The notes beneath the pieces are model-generated. The model saw only the letters and a program-made list of their open reading frames with translations, did not search any database and was not told the origin of the DNA. From contig NC_036454.1 of the NCBI RefSeq assembly GCF_002775205.1, positions 13,660,882-13,724,881 of the forward strand: DNA of 64,000 nt, in the 5' to 3' direction. Positions 13,901 through 25,900 of this stretch are shown one piece after another. Both the position numbers and the translations under genes were made by a program. The number at the start of each line of letters is the position of its first letter. The stretch's first letter is position 1. Source of the stretch: Xiphophorus maculatus. Lineage: Eukaryota; Chordata; Actinopteri; Cyprinodontiformes; Poeciliidae.

Positions 13901-16900
13901 GAAAAGAGTATAATTTTATAGCTACCCTATTAGTGTTTATGTTAAATGGCTTAGCGTAACATATTTCAACAGTGATGAAAGTATAAAAATTAAAATAATT
14001 ATATCAGTTGTTGTTGATTATTTCTACTGCCACCTGGTCTATAAAAAGAAACACACACAAAAAAACGCCCAAAAATTAAAAATTAGTCAATAGCTTATGT
14101 ACTTTCCACACACATAGTACTATTTCATAGCACAGTCAAGCAACTATGTTACCATGAGCTGTTATAAAAATTGCTATATATCAAAGTTAGCTTAACTTTT
14201 TCTAAAACACAGTGCTGATGGCCTGACCGGCCCACCCCCTTCCACTCTTCAAATTGTTTCCAGAGAGCACGGCAGTAATGCAGTCCTGGTCTTCCTCAAC
14301 AACCGTTAAAACATTTGTAAACACAAAGCAGCCAGCGATAGCAAGAACAAACACAGACAGCCTATGTCTTTTTCAAACTACCAGAACAGCATCCTATCCT
14401 GACATTCATTTACAGCCTTCAGGTTCACTCTCTCTTTCTCTCTGTGTGTCTCTCTCTATCTCCGTCTCCATGTCTGCATAACACTTTTTTTGTCTCACCT
14501 GTCAACCACAGTGGTTTTCCTGGGACTGTGCCTCTTGTCATATCAGCCACAAAACAAGCAAAGAGTAGATATTTGGAGATGCTGCTATGCAGTTAAAGGT
14601 TTACCAGAGTAATTATAGGCAGTGTTCGTCTCTGTCTTCACGGTCTACTTTTTTTCCTTAGTGTGTCTTCCCTGATCTTTTCTTGTCTGAGTGTCTCAGG
14701 AGGATTCCCATACTGGTCCCACTGAGTGAGGCTGTGGTCTTTGCTACAGTGGTGGTAATCAGTGGTAGCTGTGCAGAGGTTTTGGTTTGGTGTTTCTGGC
14801 TCTTTCACAAAAACCTTCTCTTACATCGGCTTCAAGAACGAGCCATGAGTGTGACGAACAAACACAACAAAAAGGTAGAGCTGGATGTTATAGCCAGGAA
14901 AATATATATTATATGAGAAAGTTTCAAATCAACAATCCAGTTTAGAAGATAACGTCCATTCAATACTTATGAAAAAAAAACCCTAATTAAATAGAAGTCA
15001 TTAATAGGTAATAACATTTAGTTGATAAGCTAAACACAAGTTCTCTTAAGCAGTGTGGAACATTATGGATTACAAGTAAGCAATTAAATTTTGTAAAGTA
15101 GCAATTTATTAATGTACAACCATATTTACAGCACCACTTGAGAGTAGTAGTGTTATGAGTATGTTAGAGTGCAACTTAAAGTTAAAAATATAGTATATAG
15201 TTCTTCTCGCCCGAAATGTTCACTGGTGATAGGCACCAGCATCCCTGCCGACCCCACTAGGGACAAGGGTGTACAGAAAACGGATGGATGGATGGGATAA
15301 AAATATAGTTAAACCTAAACTAATGGTTGCAATCTTTTGTCCATTTTGTGATGCTGCAAAAAGGGTGAAGCTTGATGGTTCACATGTATTATCTGTCTTA
15401 CTGAATTTTCATTACTGTTGTAAGGTCTTTCCTTGACGCCACCTGGAGGCAGATTTTTGGGTTTTTACAGCTTTAACTGACCTTTACAGATTTTAGCCAA
15501 AGACACCAAAATAGTACTCTAACACGTTAGAATGCACAATCCTAAAGTTACACAATATATATATATATATAATCTTAGTTTTCATCATTTTATTAATGAG
15601 TGCAGTATCTCAGTTGCAAACGACTGTTTGGATGTAAATTTTCTGCCCTGCCTGCAAACTCTGCTCATAAGTAAAGTACTAATCCAATGGAATGGGCCCT
15701 GACATTGCTGTGTGACCCACACCTGTTCTAGATCTTAGAAAAAAATGAGATGTTATAATTATTTAATACTGTTCCTGGACCTTTGAAGAAATTTCTTTGC
15801 AATTTCTAGTCTTTTGATATTTCCTTTCAATAACTGCTAATTTGATCTTTCTGACAAATTCATTTTTAGAGAAAGAGCCATTTTTCTGTTTTTTTTTTTT
15901 TGTTTCTCCATATACAGCTTATAATAACAAGAGAAAAGACAAACAAACATTTTTATTCAATTTTAAGATTTTTTATAATTGCACTTACACCAAGTAAGTA
16001 CAATTAATTAGTGCAAGTGCACTAATTAATCAGTGCACTGTATTTTTAATGAAATCTAAAAATAGGTGTGAGTGACATAAGGAAGAAAACACTATATTGA
16101 GTTAAACAGAACATGATTCATGGCATGACTCAATGTATTCTTTTTTAATTTCTTGGGATGACTAGTTGGGTGTCACAAAGTCTTGTTGACTCATTTGTGA
16201 GTCATGGATCTCATGCTGAGTGTGAAGCCACAGTCTTAAAAAGCTGAATTTTACACAGTTCTTGTCACTATGCTAAAATATCTGAAGCCAAACTTATAAT
16301 GAGAAGAGAAATCAGATAGTAACTATATTGGTTTCATGGTATTTAATGACTTTAGAGGAGAGAAGAAGTGTAATTATTTCCAGTTAATGTATTTCTTGAG
16401 CCTTTAAAAGCTAAGGAGGACACTGTAAAGGTAAATAGAGCAAAGTTTGCACTTGACTTCAAAGCTCAGAGCACTGTTGGAAATTATCGAGGATCAATGG
16501 CGGCAACAGCTTGTTATCTGGTGGTCCTGTTTCATTGCTGGTAAGAAAGGCAGGATGCAGTCACCGAATTAAACAATGGCACTTTGAAATTCTTTACCTG
16601 TTTTTGTTTTGAAGATGTATATTCAGCATGAGGCTATGTGCAAATGTTGCCAGTTATTTATATCCCCTGTTGACATACATTTATTATATCATGTTCCCTT
16701 CTGTCACCTTTACCCCCCTTTACTCTGGCCTTCTTCAAAGTCCTGGTAGATTTTTTTTTTACTATAAATACAGTTTCTGCTACAAATGTAGTTTCCAGAC
16801 GGCTCTTTTGAGCTTTCCTCTGAAGAAGAAATTAAATTCCTCTTTCGCTGACCTTCTCTTCTCTCTCCCAGCTGGAGTATAGTTTGGTTTCCTCTGAGTT

Positions 16901-19900
16901 TATTGAATGTTTCTTTCTGAAGAAGTATGAAAAAATAATTGTGCACATAATGTAACATTTTTCGCTGTTATTTTTTGTTGTTTTTTTGCAGCAAAACATG
17001 CATATGTGCAGCACTTGGCCTGTCCTCGGTCACAAACACTCTTAGCACAGCGCTGTTCTGTGCTGGCAATTGTTCCATCTGGTTAGCTAAATTCTGATAT
17101 TCATGCTCAGATTTAAAGGGCTGAAGTATGAAAACATCTGGCATGGATGATGTGGTGGCAGTGCAGATTCCAAATACCTCATGTTTGAACCATCCCCTGG
17201 CTCGTCTAGACCATTTAGGGAAATAACCACTGGGTGTGGAACAATAAAACGTACTTCAAGTAGTAGAATGTGAAATATACTTAGCATTTGTTAGATATTG
17301 ACTTTTAACTTTATATTCTGTAATTTATTATGGCTAACACTCCATTAACCAAGCTTAGTTAGTTTTCAGTGTGGTACAAGCTGTTGAGGACAAAGGAAAC
17401 ACATCAATTGCCTTGTTGCTGAACATGTGCTATATAAATAAATAAAAATAAATTAAATAAATGGCTCTGGTCAGATCAGACCAGTGTCATGTTCTGTGTT
17501 TTCTGTGTGTTAATTTCGAGTTTTCGGTGTCTCTGTGTCTCCGTGTTGTCCTGTTCTCCCCTTGATTACTCCCAGGTGTTTCTCGTTCCCTAATTACCCC
17601 ATGTGTATTTAGTGTCACCTGTGTCTCTGCGTCTCTGTCGGGTCGTTGTCGGTGTATCCAGCCCGTCGTCGTGTCCGTTTGTGTAACCGGTTGCTACCGG
17701 TGTCGAGCCCTGGCTTCCGCTCGGCCGTGCTGCCCGGTATTCTGGACATTATTGGACTGTGCAAATTCTGGATATTCATCATTAAAAACCATCATTTCTC
17801 ACTTTACCTGGGTCTACAGCATCTGCCTCACCACCTCTACACCGCACTATATGACAACCAGGTTAATCTTTCAGCCACAAAACAAACATAAACATACATC
17901 CAGAACCACAAAAGAATGGCTAAGAACGAAGCTTGTTTCTGCTGGAATACTCTAAACCCACATCTGAATCTAATAAAGAATTAGCACTAAGACGCTTTCT
18001 GTATGGCTTCACTGAGCTTGATCTATTTTGTAAAGATTAGACAAAAACGTCTCCAGATGTGTAAAGCTAGTAGAAACAACATGGTTCTGCAAAGTCTTGA
18101 TTCATTTATCATTTCTTAGTTTAGTTGATGTTGGGAATATACATTCAGTATTTGTGCACAAAAATGTTAACATCAAGATGTTATATCTTTTTGCAAACCT
18201 TTAATTGAACAAAGCTGATTATACATATTCGGCAGTATGCATTATTCTATTGATGGAAGGACTCCATTAATAGTGCACACTCAATCCCTTCTCTTTAAAC
18301 CTTACTACAATGTTTAGGACCCATTGTCTAAACCGTAAAAGTTAAAAGATTTTGCCAGATTATTGAGTCCAGTGTACTCTCTGCAGATACTCCAGTGATA
18401 AAGTGAGTTTGTGACTCAGTTTAGAAGACAAACTGAGGAACTAAAAGCAGATGAAGTGAGAATTAAGTAAGGAGCAAAGCTTAGAAAGAATCTGCTACCT
18501 CTAACTGCTCTTCTCTTATACATTGAAGTGTAACCATTGTAATAAATAATTATGGCTGAATTTGTTGTTGGTGAAGGTTTGTAAATATTAAACAGTCTGC
18601 CGTCATATAAGCGTCTTCTAAATATCTTAGCTTTAAGGCTTGTGCAAATTGTCAAGGAATAACAAATCTGCTCTCTGCTTTATTTATTTTATAGTTTCAT
18701 CTTATGGGTTTTTGGTGAACTGTTTATGGCTTCAGTTTTCATCTGTGATCAATTTTTACCATATTGGCTAAATACGTTGTCTTAACCACATTCGTTATTC
18801 ATGTGAACCTTTTTAAATAACTTTAAAAAAATACCAACTAAAAGTACAGTTTTAAATTCAGTGCAACATAAAAACATTTCTTGCATAACAACATACATCT
18901 GCATTTTTAGATCCGTTAAAATGAAAGTCAAGAACAAAATAGTTTCTTGGATTTTATTCTAGACCATTAATAATTCTGTTTTAGTATAACAGTGTGTGTT
19001 GCACAATGACAAATTTATTCTCTTGTGCAATCTCATGCTTTCTTACATTTGGCTATCATTGTGCACACATTGTCAATCTGACCTTTGCTCTCCATCTCTT
19101 CCCTTATCTTCCAACTTCAACTTAATTCTGCAAATGAGGTGGAAATGTGAGTATTCCAATGTGTCATGGGCTCATTCAGTCCCTCATTGCAGGTAAATAT
19201 TATTAAGTAGGGTAAGGGTAAAGTAGGATAAGTCCATTCACATTTCCCTATCTTTTTAGTACTATTTTCCAAATAGTACTGGGACTGAAAGCCCAATTTT
19301 GGCTTCCTACTGGATTTTTAAGCCTTAATGGCTGTGGCCTGCATCATTTTCAGTGGATGGTTTCCTAGCTCCTCTACATGACCTGGTGGTTGGTAGAGAA
19401 GAGGCTGAGAGCTGTTTATCAGTCTGTGAAGCCTTCAATAACAGGCAGAAACATATGGGCAGATAGGATGGGGGGCTGCACACACATACACACATTTCTG
19501 GACAAAATTAGCCATCTTCCGTCAGTTGAGGGCTTTCAGCTGTGAATCATTTAATGGCAACTAGCAAGAACAGACAGAATTTAGCTTTCCATTACCTAAA
19601 CTCACAAATAATCCTACATTTTGCTGGTCAAAGGTGAACAAACCCAAGCTAAAAGAAGTAAAAAGTAAATAAGAATGAAAATAAAGATAAAAACTTCAAC
19701 ATTTACATGAAAATGAATTAACAGCCTGAAGAAACAGCATAATAAAGTGCAATAATGAGCAGAGAGGGTTTGGAAATTAGACTCAGATATTATTGAAGTT
19801 ATTCCATGTGTTGTTATATAACCTTTTATCTCTGGTATGTTTCAGATTTTACTGACATACAGCTGACATGAAAAAATGAACTGGCTCCTAAAGCCTTACT

Positions 19901-22900
19901 GCACTACTTCACTCGTACAGTGTTGGTTATTTTTAAAGGATGTGTATCTTCTTTTACAGATTTTTCTTTTCTTGTACCTCAACATGTTTTAAATCATTTC
20001 TGTGATCAAAATCAAGAAAAAAAAAAGACAGAGAGAAAAAAGGGCGCACAAGAGACAAAAATTCACAGCAAATGGCACTAACAGCACAAGTCATCCACAC
20101 AAGAGATCTTAAAGAGGGCTGTTATGAAGGCTGTTAAAAACCAGCCCCTTGTTCTATGCTTTGCTTCGTGCAAAGAGTCTGGACTCCCGGCTATTGAGAA
20201 ACGATTGCTTCCTCGAGACATGGACTCTGTTGAAGTTTTAAATTTTACCCAGTCGCTAATATTTAACTGTGTTGTATGCAATGTGGCAGTTTGATGCAAC
20301 TGAATGGCTTTGTTCACTACCTCTGCTGCCATTGCTAAAACTACAGGCAAACAACAATTCTTCGCTTGCTGTTCGCTGATTGGCCCGGTTGGAATTTTGC
20401 TGGAGAAATCCATGTCAATGGGAGAAAGCCCAGGCTGAGCAGTGAAGAGATATTAGAATTGAGTAGGAAGGCAATGGCGAGGCTAGATATTATATATTTT
20501 ACATTTACACTCTAACACTCTTTCCTGTCCAGTATAAGTGCTTCATCATTGACAATGTAGTTGAAAAATGTCCACGCTATTGTAAAGGATGACACATGTC
20601 ATAATTTTATCAGAAACCAACCACGGCCTGAAGCTGTAGGAGGGCTAAAAGAATAATCAGAAGAGATGTTCAAGTTTCAAGGAGAACACACGCAGCTTCA
20701 GAAAGACCTGGAAATAACAGATATCATTTTTTCACATTAAAACAGTAAGTAATGATTTTACTGCGATGACCTCTACATACACTCTGTGCAAGGCTCCACT
20801 GCTGAAGAAAAAGCATGTTGGAAGCTTGTTTAAAATTTGTGCAGATGATTTGGACAAGCCAGTGATACTAGGAAAATATAATCTGGCCAGATGAGGCAAA
20901 ACTGATTTTTTTTAATGTTATTGCTCACATATTTGGAGGAAGAGTTTTCCAACATGCCAAAATTGAGGTTTGTAAGTGGGAACTTCGTGGGGTCGGATGT
21001 CTTTCAGCATGGTACTTGCAAACCTTATTTCACTGAAGGAAGTGTGCAGAAATTACATACTTGATAAAAAAAAATAAAATTCTGTGCCACCAATCAAAAA
21101 AATCCCTTTATCATTCTCCCAGTATACATTGTTGATGCACCCACTAATTGACATACTTCCTGTTATAGAAGGTGTGACTCAAAAAGTTATTTTTGCGTCT
21201 GAAAGGTGTGCAATAACATTTTTGTGTTTCATACTTTTAAGATTTGTTAGTTTTCTGACTCCAAAACAGGATGATGGATGCAGTACAATAAATCTTTGGA
21301 AACTAATTCAATAAAGGGGTTCAAAAGAGAGGCACTGGAAATTAGATTGAGGCTTTATTTTGTAAGTTTTTCCAGGTGTTGTTGCATAACGTTTTATCTC
21401 TGGCATACTACACACTATATGGACACACTGCTGACTTAAAAAATGAAAAAAAGATTCTCAAAGCATGACTGCACCGTTTGGCCTCTGCACTCAAGCTAAC
21501 TTATAAAAAATATTGTTTACCTTTGAGCCTTCACTTATTTCCTCCATGGACAAACAGGAGTGATGTAACACAAAATACTGTAGGCCTGTCTTGAAGTATT
21601 TAAACCTAATATCATATTCTGTATATATTAACATGCTTATTTTTCTATCTGAACCATTTCTGTTGAAAGGACCTCATTTGCACATAGTCGCTGTAGAAGC
21701 TGTTTTCTTGATATCAGCTGGAATTTGCAGGGATGAAGGAGGAAAGTATGATTCGGAGAACCATTTGGAACCACATGAAAAAGATGACGTGAAGGAAAAC
21801 GGGGAATCATATGAATTTTGAGGTTACTCTGACATTGGATTACAAGTAGTAAAAGTAGTAAAGCGCTGATTTTTATTAGTGAGGAGTGTTTTTGTTGTAA
21901 AGCCCAGGGATTAAGTGTTTGTGTGTTTATATTTGTTGTGTAAACACACTGCTGGCACCCAATTTAGCGTCGTCTTGTGTTTTATGTTGAAAAGCTTCAA
22001 ACATGTGGAGAAAGTTCTGCAGAAGTCTGTCTTTAATTTCTAGCTAATGTTCCAATTTTAGTTGTGATTTATAATTCTGCGCAGAGTTAGCAGAAGGAGC
22101 GTAGAATGAGTAGAGCAGAAATCGATGATACACTCAGCAGATTATTTATGGCTGCACCAAGCCCTGGGGCTCCCAGCTGGATGAGAAACTGGTTCTCTGG
22201 CAGGAGTGGGTAGAAGATTGTTGATGGTGAGTGATGAGGTGCCAAGGGAGAGATGAAAGAGGCTGAGTAAGGACCTCAAGGTCTGTGTGGACAGATCAAG
22301 GGCTGGTGACTGAAATTTGATCCTACTTACAGATCAGCAGTTTGTATTTCTGCACATCCATGTTTGGAGGGTAGATTTACCCTCTGTGTTCCGCTCTTTT
22401 CACCTACTGTTTGCCTCATCACATATTTCATCAGATGCTTGTTGGCTTTCCTCAGTCAATGAAAACAAGATGCTGATGTACAGTCCAAATGCCAGCATGT
22501 CAAAGGAGAGAAAGATTCTGATATGTCACTTTCACATTAAATACTAGATGGCATGCAAAGAAGCATTCTAAATTGATGTTTCTTATGTAGGATTGAACAT
22601 GTTATCTTTTTCCTCATGTTTTGAACAGCCGCTGGCTGGTATTGGATAAAAGCTTTGGGTATTGGGTTAGGGTACTCAAACCCAATACAAAAATGTCAAA
22701 CTCAATATTGATACTAGAAAAATGTCAAACTCAATATTAATACTAAAAAAAATATTCAATACTCAATGCCATTTTCTATATTGCGGCAACATTTTTGGAG
22801 GCACAGGGCCTTTTCTACTTAAGAGCAAATATGATTAATTACAATATCACAATATTTAATTAACTTATTAGGGAAAAAACAATAAATGGGGGCAAAAAAA

Positions 22901-25900
22901 ATTGTCCTTCTTTTGAAAACTAAATTAATTTAAATGTGTCGCTTTCCTGTTTGAAAAATCTGTACTTCAGGAAATCTTGTACCATTAGTCATTACTTTAT
23001 TATGATAGGCTTATCTTTTCTAATAAAGATAAGCCTCTGTGTACTTCCATTTGCCTGTCAATTTGATTTTGTTAAAGTTTCACTACTAAGATGACAAATA
23101 AAGCATCATTCTATACTAAAATAAATTGGGCTTCAAATCAAACATGGGTCTGCTTACAAAACATTTCTTCACTGTATGAACAAGAGTATATCAGGGTGCA
23201 AATTTCTTTACTTCTGGTAGTTTTGCATAATATTTATGTTTTTATATATGGCTAAATATCTACTGTAGCAGGGTAGTTGATATGGCTTCCTACATTTTTC
23301 TGCTCCAGTTGTCAGCTTCAGTCTAGCTTCATTATTTACCTTTGTTAATATTTGCCTCTTTCTTTAGACTTTATTTAGTTGTATAGCCTCCAATGCCTAT
23401 GCAACTAAAAGGAGGGGATAAACAGGATTGCTTCCATACTGGCTACAACCATCAGCATGTACAAGGACTCTTTGGAAAGTCTTGGTCCAGCAACATTTAA
23501 TTTAATTGTGGGATTTCTGAACCATTTTTTGAAAATGAATAAACCACCAACCTTCCTGACACTGGCTTTTGTCTCACTGATTTTACAGCTACCCTTGGAC
23601 CTCACTTCACAGACTGCATCTCAAGGGACCAGGAGACTTTCCGCTGCTGGTGGAGTCCAGGCAGCCTCCAAAACCTGTCCTCTCCTGGAGCACTGAGAGT
23701 ATTTTACCTAAAGAAAGAGTGAGTGCAGCTTTAACACTGATTTATGTGTGCATGTCGTAAAACTTTACTTTACAGCTACCCTTTCTTCTTTTGTCTTCAT
23801 TTTCTTTTGTTTAGTTCCCCCACCAGTGAATGGAAGGAATGTCCTGAATACATCCATGAAAACAGAGAGTGCTTCTTTGATGCCAACCATACATCCGTTT
23901 GGATCCCCTACTGCGTTCAGCTTCGTGGCCACAACGTCACCTATTTCAATGAAGACGACTGCTTCACAGTGGAAAATATAGGTTTGTAGTCAATCTGTCT
24001 GCACAAATATTTTTTTGTTGTTGTTTGTTTGTCTTTATTACAAACAAACCATTAGGAAAATCATCTCCAGAGCTGAAGTGGACATTTTTGTTGATGACAA
24101 AACTGTAATGAGGATTGTTTTTTTGAGGCAAGCTATTGAGGGACTTCAAACTGCCTTTGTCATATCATTTAAAATCAGTATTTCTGTCCTAGTAGGAGAA
24201 CTTACCTGAGCATCACGTTACAGATACAGTACAGACCAAAAGTTTGGACACAACTGTGTGTCCAAACTTTTGGTCTGTACTGTATGTATTTGGGCATTTA
24301 GCTTCCTTACAAGCTTTTTTTTAATGCACAGAATATACTAATAAAACTCAAGGCAATCGTTATATAAATAAAGACTTTATGTTTGACGAGCAACTCATTT
24401 ATTATTGGTAATGTAGCACTATGGAAAATTCTGACAAATGTATGAACTACAAGTATTGTAGACTATGGTGCCATTATTTTTAGGGGTTCAACATCTTATT
24501 TAAAAGTGTCACATTAAAAACATCATTTATTTTCATGCTTACTCTGACTTTCTGACTTTATTTTCTTTTGCATGTTGATGTCCAACTTTATATCTGAATT
24601 GTTGAAATTCGGACTTTCTGGGAAAATATGTTTTCAAAACAATCTATCCCCCACCTTACATTTTTTGGCCAGAGAAAACTGACCACATAATTAAAGAAAG
24701 TGTGTAATATTTAATCTTTAACATATAGGGTGTCATTATACCAACATAGCAAGTTCTCAACATCTCTGTAAGGACTTATGTACTTTTGTTTGTCAAAAAG
24801 ACTTTATATTTGACAACCAATTTACAGTGATCTCAGATTTTGCTAAGAAATGTTTTTTTTTATATATTGTTGATTTATACTTCAAATTGTGCTAAATTTT
24901 CTGTAATTCAGCTTTTAAGCAATAATTTTGAAACTGGTCTTCAAAAAAGGCTTTAGTCATCACCACAGAATTTTCTGGAACCTTCGTTAGTCTGAAAGTC
25001 TGTGTGAGAAAGAATAAAATAAGCCTTTGCTGCTGGCTGAAACAAACATTAGATAAACTGACTGTCTGCCAGACAGTGAAGCTAAAGACCGAGACCAGCA
25101 CCCTGTGATTCATGGGAACTTGACAGACAAATTTAAAGCAGTGGTCAAATGTTCTATCCAACCAAAAGGCCAAAAAGTAAAAACCAAACCTAAAATATTT
25201 CTTTTCAATACAGCATGCCAAACAAACTTAGAATAATCTTCTTCTCTACACACTTTCTTATAAATGTACATATTTTGTGAGTTAAATTTTTTACCAGTGT
25301 CAGCGTTTCTGTTAATGCCACTAAAACACCACATTGTAAAAATGCTGCTCCCTTCACTGTATTTGTTTCCTAAAACCTTTTGCTAATGGAAAGCATATTA
25401 GTTTTGCTAATTTGAAAGATCTCAAAATATCAGCACAGTGCAAAAGTCATGTTCTAATGCCGTAAACATTGCTGAACAGCAGTATTTTAGAGTGCAAACA
25501 AGATTGTGCAGTGAAATTGAAAGACGTAAACAGCTGCATGTTTTCTCTCATGTTCACATCTAAACTTTTGCCCTTTTCCCCCCACTTACAGTGCGTCCTG
25601 ACCCGCCCGTGTCTTTAAACTGGACCCTGCTGAACATAAGCCCCTCTGGCCTCAATTACGATGTCTTAGTCAGCTGGAAGCCCCCGCCCTCTGCAGACGT
25701 TGGCGTGGGCTGGATGCGCATTGAGTATGAAATCCAGTACAGAGAGAGGAACGCCACCAACTGGGAAGCAGTACGTTTTTCCGTCAAACTTTCTTTCTGA
25801 CTGCACAAAACACCCGAGAGCTTGCGCAAATGAAAGCACTTACACATAATTTTGAAAGTAAACTCTTGGTAGGTTGTAGAGACACCATGTTTTGTTTCCT

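Larger units (their letters stand above)
11049..23588 (+). other. ghr intron 2, repeat-bearing
   Basis: A 12.5-kb intron between the signal-peptide exon and the first receptor-domain exon; phase 1 is preserved across it. It contains a Tc1-like relic (11990-12370), a retroelement fragment (15195-15297), a solo LTR (17485-17856), a duplicated block pair (19740-19925 and 21310-21495) around a Tc1 transposase relic (20560-21060), small tandem repeats (11596-11627, 22692-22749) and hairpins (16003-16030, 23007-23036). No further coding exon was recognised. Confidence 0.6.

Noticed and set aside
20078-20413. A 111-codon minus-strand frame in ghr intron 2
   Set aside because: No recognisable domain, no splice context and surrounded by repeat relics. 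A faint likeness to 1850-1925 suggests at most an old dispersed repeat.
23815-23826. An alternative acceptor at TTCCCCCACCAG for the second receptor exon
   Set aside because: Both acceptors keep the frame, but the upstream one gives KKDSPTSEWKEC, which matches other fish GHR proteins as I recall them.
24361-24880. Two similar AGACTTTATnTTTGACnA words suggesting a local duplication
   Set aside because: The match covers only about 30 bases in AT-rich sequence and is too weak to claim.
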